A stretch of 52,690 nt of DNA from a virus, in the IMG/VR virus record IMGVR_UViG_3300031237_000006, positions 1 through 52,690 of that record; one strand, written 5' to 3'. Below are positions 39,933 through 47,860 of this stretch, piece by piece. The first letter of the stretch is position 1, and every line of letters begins with the position of its first letter. The notes beneath the pieces are model-generated. The model was not told the DNA's origin. It did no database searches and was given only the letters and a program-made list of their open reading frames with translations. The position numbers were made by a program, and so were the translations under genes.

Positions 39933-41647
39933 CGAGCCCCTGACAGGATTGGCACGTGTCTCTCGCGCACAGGTCCGCGCACGTAACCTCCACCAACCGT
40001 GTACCGGCGATACGTTGGGGAGTCGAGAGCGAGATACCGGATCAGGTCAGGGAAGTCCTTCGCCTTGTCCCGGACCTTCTCCTTAGGCTCTTTGTCGCCA
40101 GTCCTGACGTGCTCATCCCAACTCCACGTTCGCATCCCTTTGATGAATCGCTGGCACGTATTGAACGCCCTGAACCTGGGTCTGCGGGTATTACGATCAG
40201 GCTTCAATAGCTCGTTTACGTTCTGGATGCCAGCATTGATCTCATCATTCGCAAGATCGCAGCGCAGACCCACGTCATCATACGCCCGGCGGATCGTCCA
40301 GCCACGGCCAAGCTTGTCATTCGTCTCGGTCGCAATGTTCGGGTCCATCAGCCGCTTGCGGACTAGGAAGCGATAGCGTGACTCAATATCGTCGATGACA
40401 CGCTTCACGTCAGCAGCGGTACCATCAGCTTCAGCTTCAGCGACTAGGACTACATCGTCAGAAGGCGTAATCGCAAACCAGCCAATCGCGTCTTTCTTCC
40501 TCGGATGTGGGTCGATGACCATGACGATGGGCCAATTATTCGGGACCGGATGCGGCTCGATGACATGCGTGAACGTCTCGATATCGTCGCTCTTACAGGT
40601 GACGCAATGACCGTCAACCGTGATGATTCGCTTCTGGCACTTGAAACACCAGACGCTCTCACCATCCGTGAACAGGGAGTAGATGACCCCGGACAGGTGC
40701 AGGAAGTTTCCGTGCATCCGGACTTCCCGCTGCTCATCGGTCAGCTTCGAGAGCAGCTCGGCAATCGCCTTCGGGTCGAGAATCGAGTTGTTCTCGGTAA
40801 ACAACCGGATGGTCTCGAATCCCAGCTTCTGTTTCAGGCCGGGTTCGTAGACTTCGTCGTAGAACCACGTCACGTCAGCCCGGCTCATCCCGATCTCGTC
40901 AGGCGGGGTGAAGGCGGTGTATGTCCGGCCTCGTACGTCTAGCGTACGCAGTCGATTCTCGCGATAGATGTCAGACGGCGGTAGCTCGTCATGACCGATC
41001 CAATGCATGCTCGAACCAGAGAACGCACTGAGATCCTGGTCGTAGCTGAGGAACTGGCAGGTTGAAGTGCCCTTAACGCTGCATGTGCTGCCGTCAGCTC
41101 CTGTCCAGTAGTTATCGACGGAGACGGACAGCGTGCGGTATTTCTCGGAGTAGGCTTTCTCCCAGGTTCCGCCTTTGAGGCAGTGCTGAGGAATCCAGCC
41201 CCAATGCCCTCGGCCCTCGTCGGGATCTCCCACGCCATTCCACTGATCCCACCGGAGCTTCGGCTTGATGACCGGCTCCAGCGTGTCAGTAAGACTGTTA
41301 CAGACAACCCGAGCACGGATAGGCAGAGCAGCCAGTTTCTCACGCGGGTAGCTCGACTGGAGTGACATCGGCACATGCCCGGTCATCCGAATGGCGAGTT
41401 CCGCCATCATCGTGTCAGTCTTACTGCTCCGGTTGCCTCCGACGATGGCGACTTCCCGGGCGAGAGTCTCATGAACCCGGCGAGCCATCGGGTTGGCGAG
41501 GTTGTAGTACGCGAGTTGATGTCTCTTCTTGTCCTCTTGATATTCTGCAAGGAACTGAGGAAGAAGATCAGGGTTAAGTTCCAGCTCAGCCCGTACTTGC
41601 TCAGGCGTAGCCTTCTTGACAAACTCAATAAACTCACCAGTATTCAC
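39929..41647 (-). CDS. terL: Terminase large subunit with embedded zinc ribbon
   Basis: 572 residues. Walker A GGNRSSKT (70-77) and Walker B MHWIGHDE (214-221) form the packaging ATPase; a TAFTPPDE segment follows at 244-251. The nuclease domain begins at IVMVIDPHPRK (Asp379) with a second acidic site at LMDPN (about 434) and a third at KDFPDLIRY. Between the two domains lies CFKC (334-337)...CVTC (348-351), a zinc-ribbon insertion. It cuts and pumps DNA into the head through the portal. Confidence 0.9.
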   Translation of the reverse strand: MNTGEFIEFVKKATPEQVRAELELNPDLLPQFLAEYQEDKKRHQLAYYNLANPMARRVHETLAREVAIVGGNRSSKTDTMMAELAIRMTGHVPMSLQSSYPREKLAALPIRARVVCNSLTDTLEPVIKPKLRWDQWNGVGDPDEGRGHWGWIPQHCLKGGTWEKAYSEKYRTLSVSVDNYWTGADGSTCSVKGTSTCQFLSYDQDLSAFSGSSMHWIGHDELPPSDIYRENRLRTLDVRGRTYTAFTPPDEIGMSRADVTWFYDEVYEPGLKQKLGFETIRLFTENNSILDPKAIAELLSKLTDEQREVRMHGNFLHLSGVIYSLFTDGESVWCFKCQKRIITVDGHCVTCKSDDIETFTHVIEPHPVPNNWPIVMVIDPHPRKKDAIGWFAITPSDDVVLVAEAEADGTAADVKRVIDDIESRYRFLVRKRLMDPNIATETNDKLGRGWTIRRAYDDVGLRCDLANDEINAGIQNVNELLKPDRNTRRPRFRAFNTCQRFIKGMRTWSWDEHVRTGDKEPKEKVRDKAKDFPDLIRYLALDSPTYRRYTVGGGYVRGPVRERHVPILSGAR

Positions 41648-44046
41648 TACGCGACGTACCCGAGTTGACGGAGGAGCGCATACAGGTCAATGCCGCCGGT
41701 ATTTCCAACTCCCGGCATATTAACTGGAGCGCCCTGAAGGTTCTGCTGAGCTGCGGCGATGATCTGGTCCGCATTCTGCGTCAAACCCTGTGTGCCCTCG
41801 ACAAACTGCCTGAGCTGCTGTAATACGGGGTCATTCGCCTGCTGCTCGGCAAGTTGACGCTGGTAATCCCCGGTGAAGAACTGGTTAAACCCGAGTGCAT
41901 TCTGGCCCTGTGCGCCACCGAAGAGTCCACGAAGCCCAGCTTCAAGCCCGCCGGGCTGGATACCCTGGAGCGCCGCCTGCGCCTCTGGAGACCACTGAGG
42001 CACGTTCCACGGGATCGTCCCGGCGTTCTGCGCGTTGATCAGATCCTGCTCGGACACCCCCTTGTACGGCTGGTAATTCGCAGCCAGCCAGGGGTTCATC
42101 TCCGTTGCCCCGCTGGTATACGAACCAGACTCAGGATCGACGTAGTAATTCCGGCTCCCGAACGTGCGAGCGGCGGTCTCCGGGGTAAACGCCCAGTCGC
42201 CACCACCCGGAGGTGCGGTCATTCCGGCGCCCTGGAGAATGTCCTGCGCCCGGAGACGACCGTAGTCCATCGCCTGGAACGACGGGCCGAGCTGGGACAT
42301 CAACGCGGATGACTGATTCGGCTGAAGGAACGACGGACCCATCGCCCCGCCCTGACCCTTCTCGACGATGGCTTCGTAGCCAGGGGACTTGCCAGTCCCC
42401 GTCGGATCGCCGCCCTGCCAGTTCCGCTGGAGTGTCTGGAGCTGTTGGTAGATCCTGGCCGCATCCTCGGGGGAGGTGGTCCCGCTCGCCAGCGGGTCCA
42501 TGATCCCAGGGGCGCCCTGCACATCGCTGAGCATCGTCGGCAAGCCCCGCTCGAACTGGCGGGCCATGAACTTCGTCTTCCGGGCTTCAGCGGCGGCTTC
42601 GAGCATCTGGTTGATCGTATCGACCGTCATGCCGATAGCCCACGGCGCAGCGACGATAGCGCCCGTCGCTCCTGCCCCTAGGCCGCCTAGAGCGGCACCT
42701 GAACCAGCGGGAGCAGCCGTAGCGCCTAGCGCCCCGCCTGTCCCAGCTGCGGTCACCCCTGCGCCAAGGCCAGCCGAGCCGCCGGCTGCGGGAGCTGCGG
42801 CGCCTGCCAGGTTGACGCCGAGAGCGCTCAACCCTTGGCCAGCAAGCCCTGACAGCGACGGCAGGTTGGTCCCGAGGAAGTAGTTAGCGAGGGGAGCCGC
42901 GCCAGCGTAGAGCCCAGCAGCGCCTCCTGCGGCCTGCATCGGATCACCCTGCTCGACCCCCTGGTAGAGCCCGTAGGCCCCGCCAAGCCCGCCCAGACCA
43001 GCACCGACAAGCCCGAGGCCCTGCGAGCCGAGACCGAGGTACTTGGACAGCGCCATGATCGTCTCAGGCGCCATCTGGGACAGCCCGCCGAGAGTCCCTG
43101 ACGCTCCACCGAGGAGAGCGCCAACGTCGCCAGTCTGGGCGCCTCCGTAGAGTGAATAGAGACCTTGGAGCGTACTGAGGCCGCCACCGAGGAGGTCTCC
43201 GGCGGGAGGAGCTTCTGGGCCTAGGGCGGTCGCTGCGGAGCCGCCCGGGGCAGTCAACATCGTCTCGTTAGCCCCAAGAGGCTCAGGAGCACTCGGGAGA
43301 AGCCCGCCTTTGCCACTCAGGTCTGGACCGGCAGGTGGGAGCGTCGGACCAGGTATCACTGGTCCTGGCTCCTGGAACAGCCCTAGGCCGGGCTTCTCTC
43401 CGGCATTGAAGACGGCAGGGAATGCTGGGAACGTCTGCCGTTCTCCCGCTCGCTGCTCCTGGACCGCAGGCTGCTGCATCTGCTGGCCCGGATCGAACGC
43501 GGTTCCGGTTCCCGGGCTGAACAGCCCGGCGATAGACTGCCCGGCGTCGAGGACATCACCTGCGCTGACTGTGAAGCCGCCACCGCCAGGCTCCTGACCG
43601 CCGACCATCTCGCCACCGCCAAACCCGCCCTGAATCGCGGCGGTCTGGGCCATCGGGAGCTGTAAGGACGGCAGGCTCAGCGCGCTGGGCTGGCTAGGCG
43701 GGGTGCCGAGAGGGGACTGCGACGCCGACTTCCCGAACGTCCCCTGCGCCAAGCCTCCGGTGATCGACTCCGGCGAGACGCCAGACGCTGACTCGAACGG
43801 GGACAGGCTGAACGCATTCTGGCCTTGCCCCTGGAAGAACTCGGGACCCTGGCTCTGATAGCCGAGCGTCTGGAGCGTCGTCGGAGGACCCTGCTGCTGG
43901 CCCCGGAGACCCTGAAGGCCAGGGAACTGGGCTAAGAGCGCCTCGATGATCTGCGGGTCCAGCTCAGGCGTCGAGGTAGCGCCGGACAACCCCCCAGGGC
44001 CGAAGAAGGCCACTAGGCAGGCTCCGGCAAGGAGCAGGTAGACCAT
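41647..44046 (-). CDS. Large Gly/Gln-rich virion protein, possible ejection protein
   Basis: 799 residues. It begins with a hydrophobic helix (VYLLLAGACLVAFFGPGG), then a long disordered Gln/Pro/Gly half (to about 330). Residues 330-500 are repeated Gly/Ala-rich hydrophobic helices (GLGLVGAGLGGLGGAYGL) ending at AIVAAPWAIGMTVDTINQML. A polar C-terminal half follows. The glycine-zipper helices suggest membrane insertion during DNA entry. Its place ahead of terL is unusual for such a protein. Confidence 0.6.
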   Translation of the reverse strand: MVYLLLAGACLVAFFGPGGLSGATSTPELDPQIIEALLAQFPGLQGLRGQQQGPPTTLQTLGYQSQGPEFFQGQGQNAFSLSPFESASGVSPESITGGLAQGTFGKSASQSPLGTPPSQPSALSLPSLQLPMAQTAAIQGGFGGGEMVGGQEPGGGGFTVSAGDVLDAGQSIAGLFSPGTGTAFDPGQQMQQPAVQEQRAGERQTFPAFPAVFNAGEKPGLGLFQEPGPVIPGPTLPPAGPDLSGKGGLLPSAPEPLGANETMLTAPGGSAATALGPEAPPAGDLLGGGLSTLQGLYSLYGGAQTGDVGALLGGASGTLGGLSQMAPETIMALSKYLGLGSQGLGLVGAGLGGLGGAYGLYQGVEQGDPMQAAGGAAGLYAGAAPLANYFLGTNLPSLSGLAGQGLSALGVNLAGAAAPAAGGSAGLGAGVTAAGTGGALGATAAPAGSGAALGGLGAGATGAIVAAPWAIGMTVDTINQMLEAAAEARKTKFMARQFERGLPTMLSDVQGAPGIMDPLASGTTSPEDAARIYQQLQTLQRNWQGGDPTGTGKSPGYEAIVEKGQGGAMGPSFLQPNQSSALMSQLGPSFQAMDYGRLRAQDILQGAGMTAPPGGGDWAFTPETAARTFGSRNYYVDPESGSYTSGATEMNPWLAANYQPYKGVSEQDLINAQNAGTIPWNVPQWSPEAQAALQGIQPGGLEAGLRGLFGGAQGQNALGFNQFFTGDYQRQLAEQQANDPVLQQLRQFVEGTQGLTQNADQIIAAAQQNLQGAPVNMPGVGNTGGIDLYALLRQLGYVA

Positions 44047-44067
44047 GGAGCCGAGCGTACTACCATG

Positions 44068-44244
44068 CTAGAACCACCTCAAGTAGAGATGAATCAGCGT
44101 CACAACACCCAAGACCCCGCCTACCGCGAACCCGATACCCAGAAGCATCCCAGCCCAGTCAGACTCGCGGAGGAACTCGTCCTGCGCCTGAGTCTGGAGG
44201 CGCTGGCGCTCAGCGCGCTCAGGGCCTGCGGAGCTTGTTGGCAT
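44068..44244 (-). CDS. 58-residue single-pass membrane protein
   Basis: From ATG 44244, three bases after the previous stop. A charged N-terminal helix (RAERQRLQTQAQDEFLRE) and one transmembrane helix (GMLLGIGFAVGGVLGVVTLI), ending HLYLRWF. Could be a spanin- or holin-like protein, but its distance from the lysozyme candidate makes this weak. Confidence 0.55.
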   Translation of the reverse strand: MPTSSAGPERAERQRLQTQAQDEFLRESDWAGMLLGIGFAVGGVLGVVTLIHLYLRWF

Positions 44245-44246
44245 AG

Positions 44247-44420
44247 TCAGGCGGAACGACCTTCTTGTGTCAGCGGGCTGACATGCAAGAGCCATTCGTC
44301 CGGCAAGAATCCAATCCATTCGACGGCCCCACACGCCTGGCATGAGATAGCGAGAATAGGCTGAGCGAGCGCAAATACCCGCCAATCTGACCGCTGACAT
44401 CGCCTGCACTCACTCGTCAT
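44247..44420 (-). CDS. 57-residue zinc-ribbon mini-protein
   Basis: ATG 44420 overlaps the HNH gene stop (TGATG). CRRC at residues 5-8 and CQAC at 27-30 (MTSECRRCQRSDW...ISCQACGAVEWIGF) form a compact zinc ribbon. The frame is favoured over the overlapping Arg/Ala-rich alternative because of the Cys spacing and exact packing. Confidence 0.6.
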   Translation of the reverse strand: MTSECRRCQRSDWRVFALAQPILAISCQACGAVEWIGFLPDEWLLHVSPLTQEGRSA

Positions 44421-44854
44421 CACCCACGCTCGCCGTTCTCGAAACTCTTGATAACATTACAGTTTGCACACAATCTTTGGAACTGTTCTGGGTGGTCGAT
44501 GATGCGCTTCCAGAAACGCTCTCCGTACTTACGATCAGGGTGATTCTTCCCAACTGGCGTCACATGATCTACCTGAAGTGCGCGGGCGTCATCAAAGCCA
44601 CACCTGACGCACTTATGTCCAAGTAAATCAAGCGCTTGCTGCTTCTTCTCCGCATGGCGAAGACGCCGCCATGCATACCGCTGAGCGGGAGTTACTCCCT
44701 TTGCCCATTTCAACAGGGCGGGGAGGCTACGGCCCCGTTTCCTCTTCAGGTACTCCTGCCCCCTGGGCGTGGCTAAGTACTTAATTTTCCTGGCGGATTC
44801 AGACACCTTTGTGGTTCCGCCCTGTACCCATGTGACTCCCTCGCCCATGCCCAC
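44420..44854 (-). CDS. HNH endonuclease
   Basis: 144 residues (ATG 44848 is an alternative start). CVRCG near 92, ALQVDHVTPVGK (DH of the HNH core), a linker with NHPDRKYGERFW and LCANCNVIKS near 130 complete the HNH fold with its structural zinc. The basic first 60 residues should bind DNA. HNH genes beside terminase often assist packaging, and others are homing elements; the AT-richer 120-base gap upstream leaves both open. Confidence 0.75.
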   Translation of the reverse strand: MGMGEGVTWVQGGTTKVSESARKIKYLATPRGQEYLKRKRGRSLPALLKWAKGVTPAQRYAWRRLRHAEKKQQALDLLGHKCVRCGFDDARALQVDHVTPVGKNHPDRKYGERFWKRIIDHPEQFQRLCANCNVIKSFENGERG

Positions 44855-44974
44855 ACTCGGATGGCTGCCGACCTACCCCCTGCCTACTATGACTCATCAC
44901 CTGGCTAGTCAACATCCTACCTGGTATGCGCCATAACTAGCTGATACATAAGCAACTTAACATAAAATTCCTTA

Positions 44975-45397
44975 TCAGACGACATGGGACTTATTGCCTG
45001 ACTCGATGATCTGAGCGTTTTCAACCGATGCGAGCGGGTGAGTGACGGGTTCTACGCCTACTATGCTTGCTTCAGCATATTGTGCAGGTCTAAGCGCTCG
45101 TGCCAGCTTGTCCATCACATTACCAATATCGTGTCTGTGTGAGTGCAGGTGACCCGTAATCTCAGTTGGTCTGCCCTTCAGCAATAAGACCTTCTCTGTG
45201 CTGATACCACCAGCAACAGCCCAGCGTTGTGCGCTGGTCGCATCGCCAGACTCAACAGCCTGCGTCAGTCTGTCCTGAATCGCCAAGGCGTTATGTGACC
45301 ACTTGTACTCAAGGCCGTCTGTGACCGTGGCGATCTGGGCCTGCGTGGGCGGTCTCAGGGCAGGAAGGCTAGTCTTGGTCGGGATCATAGTCCGCAT
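44975..45397 (-). CDS. Candidate terminase small subunit
   Basis: 140 residues; ATG 45388 is an alternative start. After a Thr/Pro-rich lead, residues 30-60 are helical (ALAIQDRLTQAVESGDATSA) and GGISTEKVLLLKGRPTEITG matches a helix-turn motif seen in phage small terminase or terminase-like proteins (GIxxDKxLLLxGxPTE). Being two genes before terL's cluster and at the head of the late transcript fits. No clear N-terminal HTH is seen, so confidence is moderate. Confidence 0.5.
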   Translation of the reverse strand: MRTMIPTKTSLPALRPPTQAQIATVTDGLEYKWSHNALAIQDRLTQAVESGDATSAQRWAVAGGISTEKVLLLKGRPTEITGHLHSHRHDIGNVMDKLARALRPAQYAEASIVGVEPVTHPLASVENAQIIESGNKSHVV

Positions 45398-45518
45398 ACG
45401 GCCATGAGTCGTCTGGCGGCTCTGGCAGCTCAGGGAAGTCTTGCTCTCGCCTGGCGCGTTCTAAGCGCTTCAAGTCTAGGCTATCGAGTATCTGATCCAC
45501 GGTCGGTCGCGGAGGCAT
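45369..45518 (-). CDS. 49-residue first gene of the leftward transcript
   Basis: ATG 45518 lies 18 bases after the -10 box of the leftward promoter (about 11 after the likely start site), with only a short GA-rich leader (ACCTACT). Reads MPPRPTVDQILDSLDLKRLE then a charged stretch rich in Arg, Glu and Pro ending DPDQD. It overlaps the next gene by 29 bases. Possibly a late regulator or packaging factor. Confidence 0.5.
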   Translation of the reverse strand: MPPRPTVDQILDSLDLKRLERARREQDFPELPEPPDDSWPYADYDPDQD

Positions 45519-45535
45519 AGTAGGTCACTCAACGC

Positions 45536-45564
45536 ACCATAGCACACTTGACATGACGTGTCAA
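45536..45564 (-). promoter_or_regulatory. Main leftward (late) promoter
   Basis: On the minus strand TTGACA (complement of 45559-45564), a 17-base spacer and TATGGT (complement of 45536-45541) make a near-consensus sigma-70 promoter. It faces the whole virion block. Its -35 box is one arm of the palindrome at 45547-45565, so a repressor bound there would block it. Confidence 0.7.
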
Positions 45565-45565
45565 G
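45547..45565. promoter_or_regulatory. Operator-like palindrome CTTGACA-N5-TGTCAAG
   Basis: Perfect seven-base inverted repeat with the centre TGACG. One arm forms the -35 of the leftward promoter. Size and symmetry suit a dimeric repressor or a phage switch protein; no such protein is recognised in the window. Confidence 0.6.
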
Positions 45566-45592
45566 CAAAATGTCTCGGGCATATTGTCTACG

Positions 45593-45601
45593 TGGTATAA
45601 T
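45593..45601 (+). promoter_or_regulatory. Rightward extended -10 promoter (TGGTATAAT)
   Basis: A perfect TATAAT at 45596-45601 with the TGG extension. No good -35 at the usual distance. It is 244 bases before the first rightward gene and shares TACGTGGTAT with the motif at 2141-2156. Confidence 0.55.
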
Positions 45602-45649
45602 GGCATGCTCTGTGCTCATATGACACATTTCAGGACATTCTGACCAGGG

Positions 45650-45666
45650 TGTGTCAGTCAGACACA
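45650..45666. promoter_or_regulatory. Inverted repeat TGTGTC-N5-GACACA
   Basis: Six-base perfect palindrome between the two rightward promoters in the control region. Possible second operator; different in sequence from the other two palindromes. Confidence 0.4.
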
Positions 45667-45688
45667 GGCAAAGAGTCTAGGTCATCGC

Positions 45689-45717
45689 ATATGACGTAGT
45701 ATGATATTACGTCATAT
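45689..45717 (+). promoter_or_regulatory. Promoter inside ten-base palindrome ATATGACGTA-N9-TACGTCATAT
   Basis: Ten-base arms at 45689-45698 and 45708-45717 enclose a TATGAT -10 box at 45700-45705. Any protein bound to the palindrome would cover the promoter. One half site with the same -10 occurs again at 2141-2156. A partial half site (TTACGTCATATCGTG) is also found inside the gene at 47449-47664. Confidence 0.6.
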
Positions 45718-45844
45718 CGTGTAGTTATAGCGCTGCCTATCTTCGTTGACGACTGGCACCAGGATTGCTATACATGAGGGAAACTAGTCAATCCGAGCGG
45801 CCCGAGGCCAGTAGCGGCCCACAGAGGCCAGAAGGAGACGAGAG

Positions 45845-46063
45845 ATGAGCAAGCTCATGGAGATTGAATACGAGACTCGTGACCTTGGCTATGGCTCCGA
45901 GAGAGGTCTGATCTACGGTTATCTCACGAATGACGTAGACACGTGGGGCAAGCGTACCGTCCGCGTGGTCAAGGCCGACGGTGACCTTGAGACGTGGTAC
46001 CTCTTCGAAGATGAGTACCGCGCCCGCTTTCTCGCGGCGTGCGGGGTGGAGGGTCAGTCATGA
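45845..46063 (+). CDS. First gene of the rightward transcript, hypothetical
   Basis: 72 residues with a good AAGGAG site before ATG 45845. Beta-rich (MEIEYETRDLGYGSERGLIY; TVRVVKADGDLETWYLFEDE). Being first after the control region it may be an early host-takeover or regulatory protein. Its leader of about 130 bases after the palindrome is otherwise plain. No family recognised. Confidence 0.6.
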   Translation: MSKLMEIEYETRDLGYGSERGLIYGYLTNDVDTWGKRTVRVVKADGDLETWYLFEDEYRARFLAACGVEGQS

Positions 46064-46335
46064 ACGAGAAAGACATTCGGATGATGTTTCATTCGGCAGA
46101 TATGGCTATCGAGGATTTGTTGGACTATGCCCAGGAAGCAGGTGCTGAGGTTGCCACGGCGCGCTATCACATGAAGGAATCGCGCGCCGTGCGGCTATCT
46201 CAAGCATTTCGGGCCGCGACGAAAGACCCTAAGCTTCTCACAGCCTTCGCAGACGGGTACAAATCAACTTATCAGGATCTTGAGAACGCTGAGGTAGTCA
46301 AGGCTGAGATTCAAGTAGAGGAGCCGGAGCGATGA
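46060..46335 (+). CDS. Helical early protein
   Basis: 91 residues from ATG 46060 (ATGA). Helical and charged: ADMAIEDLLDYAQEAGAEVA, ATARYHMKESRAVRLSQAF, then AFADGYKSTYQDLENAEVVK. Phage proteins of this type often accompany recombination genes, but I cannot name one. The stop overlaps the next start. Confidence 0.55.
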   Translation: MNEKDIRMMFHSADMAIEDLLDYAQEAGAEVATARYHMKESRAVRLSQAFRAATKDPKLLTAFADGYKSTYQDLENAEVVKAEIQVEEPER

Positions 46336-46634
46336 GCGCATCGCATACGCCGGGGCCGTGGAGAGTAGAGACGACGCTGACTGACTCGCGCTTGTTCGTC
46401 TATGGCGTCGAGGAGGGGTCATTGATTGCCACAGTCCACGGACCAGCCCTCGGCGTAACGAATAACGAGCCTAACGCCCGCCTCATTGCCGCCGCGCCCG
46501 CGCTGCTTGAGGCGTTGAAGCATATCGCCAAGGTTGATCTGCGTGGCTCCGATGATCTTGAGCATTTGGTGACGCTTGCTAGAGGGATGCAAATTGTGGC
46601 TCGCAAGGCTATCCAGCAGGCAACCAATGTTTAG
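46332..46634 (+). CDS. Conserved phage protein, HTPGPW / NARLIAAAPALLEAL family
   Basis: 100 residues. HTPGPWRVE at the N-terminus and NARLIAAAPALLEALKHIA (48-66) are the hallmark of a very widespread small phage protein; its C-terminal helix contains ARKAI. Function unknown despite its abundance. ATGA overlap upstream. Confidence 0.85.
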   Translation: MSASHTPGPWRVETTLTDSRLFVYGVEEGSLIATVHGPALGVTNNEPNARLIAAAPALLEALKHIAKVDLRGSDDLEHLVTLARGMQIVARKAIQQATNV

Positions 46635-46788
46635 GTTCCATTGGTGCGTACTCGAACGGCATGCGGAATGCCCGGCCATTTGGTCAGCAATGACGCCGGG
46701 AGGACTTCAGTGGATTTGTCAATGCGAATGTCATGACACGACCCGCGCCGCCATCGCGCAAGCTCGTGGAGAGGATCGAGGACGGTAG
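46627..46788 (+). CDS. 53-residue Cys/His-rich protein
   Basis: ATG 46627 overlaps the preceding gene by eight bases. FHWCVLERHAECPAIW and WICQCECHDTTRAA hold five Cys and three His in two clusters, a likely zinc site. Small phage proteins with the CQCxCH pattern are common accessory genes. Function unknown. Confidence 0.55.
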   Translation: MFRFHWCVLERHAECPAIWSAMTPGGLQWICQCECHDTTRAAIAQARGEDRGR

Positions 46789-46792
46789 TCCC

Positions 46793-47068
46793 ATGCCTAG
46801 GCGCATCAGTCTCCGCTGTAACCCCGCCAGCGGTCATCACGATCCCATCGACTGCGTGTGCCCGGCGAAGTGCCAAGAATGCGGGGCGCCAGAGCTGTCG
46901 CTGTGTACGTGTCCGCGCTGTATCGTCTGCCGTCGTCTCGTCAAAGATAACGAAGCGCTCTGTCCTGAGTGTACGCAGGCAGAGGCGGAGTATTGGGCAG
47001 GGGATGATCTGAGCAAGCGGGCGTCCTATCTCAGCGAGTCAAGGCCGCAAAGCGGCCCAGGAGAATGA
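46793..47068 (+). CDS. Cys-rich protein with several CxxC knuckles
   Basis: 91 residues from ATG 46793 (GAGGACGG upstream); ATG 46733 would overlap the previous gene. There are 13 cysteines in about 60 residues (CVCPAKCQECG, CTCPRCIVC, CPEC) with a HH pair, enough for two or three zinc sites. It resembles a tandem zinc ribbon. Confidence 0.55.
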   Translation: MPRRISLRCNPASGHHDPIDCVCPAKCQECGAPELSLCTCPRCIVCRRLVKDNEALCPECTQAEAEYWAGDDLSKRASYLSESRPQSGPGE

Positions 47069-47069
47069 C

Positions 47070-47270
47070 ATGATCTCTACTTATGACCGATTGATGCAAC
47101 GTGGCTTCGCCACACACGACGCGCGGGTCACCCGCAACCGGGAATCGACGTATGACCACCGTGACCCGTATGACCTGATCCGACAGCTCCAGGCCGAGGT
47201 AGAGGCGCTACGGAGCCACGTTCAGCAGATGCGGCAGGCGATGAAGCAGACCGCACGGGGGATGGAATGA
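47070..47270 (+). CDS. 66-residue protein with C-terminal coiled coil
   Basis: Basic N-terminal half (THDARVTRNRESTYDHRDPY) and a heptad coiled coil (LIRQLQAEVEALRSHVQQMR). Ends ATGA with the next gene. Could dimerise; function unknown. Confidence 0.55.
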   Translation: MISTYDRLMQRGFATHDARVTRNRESTYDHRDPYDLIRQLQAEVEALRSHVQQMRQAMKQTARGME

Positions 47271-47452
47271 GCTTCAAGCAAATACACCACGATGGAGGAG
47301 TGTGCGTCGTGTGTCCGCTACACTACGCCGCGCCAAGGATGCTGGCGTGGATCAAATCACGTCTCTGCCATAATGAGCAGTGCGAAACGTGTCATAGTGG
47401 CCGCGCCATTCTACGCGACGTAGAGAGTGAAAATCAAGGAGGAACAACGTGA
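47267..47452 (+). CDS. 61-residue Cys-rich hypothetical protein
   Basis: ATGA overlap. GVCVVCPLHYAAPRML and LCHNEQCETCHSGRA give six Cys and three His in a CxxC...CxxxxCxxCH order, a haem-binding-like CxxCH but more likely zinc, since there is no signal peptide. An AGGAGG-type ribosome site for the next gene lies at its end. Confidence 0.55.
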   Translation: MSFKQIHHDGGVCVVCPLHYAAPRMLAWIKSRLCHNEQCETCHSGRAILRDVESENQGGTT

Positions 47453-47664
47453 GCACACAAATCAAGGTACGCGATTTGCGAGATCAAATCGGCATGGAAA
47501 CGCAGCGTGAGGTGTTGTATTGCCCTAACTGTCTAGCTGAATACAGCGCCAATGCCGGTGATTATTGGAATTGGGAACCTGGCGCTGTGTTCAGGCATTG
47601 TCGCCGCAACATGCGCCTCGGGGTAAAGGTTACGTCATATCGTGAGCTGGAGCCACAGTCATGA
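47449..47664 (+). CDS. 71-residue CxxC protein
   Basis: GTG 47449, with AAGGAGG upstream. A short helix with LRDQIGMETQREVLYCPNCL, then WNWEPG and a lone Cys (FRHCRRN). One CPNC pair. Its 3' part contains a copy of the half-palindrome TTACGTCATATCGTG found in the control region, though here inside coding. Confidence 0.5.
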   Translation: MSTQIKVRDLRDQIGMETQREVLYCPNCLAEYSANAGDYWNWEPGAVFRHCRRNMRLGVKVTSYRELEPQS

Positions 47665-47858
47665 GCGCACGAATCAAATACCCAACAGTCGTAATTGATC
47701 TCGCCCAGTACGCATATGAACACTTGGGTTTTAGTCGCGCTCAATGCGTGGCACTCAAACGAGTAGCGTCTAGGATCGTAGCCTCACCGAAATGGAGTAA
47801 GGATGCTCACTGTTGTGCTCCGGGTGAGGGCTGCAACTGGCAGGCGGGAGGAAAATAA
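47661..47858 (+). CDS. 65-residue hypothetical protein
   Basis: ATGA overlap. Helix with LAQYAYEHLGFSRAQCVALK, then a Cys-rich end (DAHCCAPGEGCNWQAGGK). No family recognised. Confidence 0.5.
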   Translation: MSARIKYPTVVIDLAQYAYEHLGFSRAQCVALKRVASRIVASPKWSKDAHCCAPGEGCNWQAGGK

Positions 47859-47860
47859 CA

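Noticed and set aside
44249-44409. Longer N-terminus for the 44068 membrane gene
   Set aside because: This stretch is better explained by the zinc-ribbon mini-gene at 44247-44420 in another frame.
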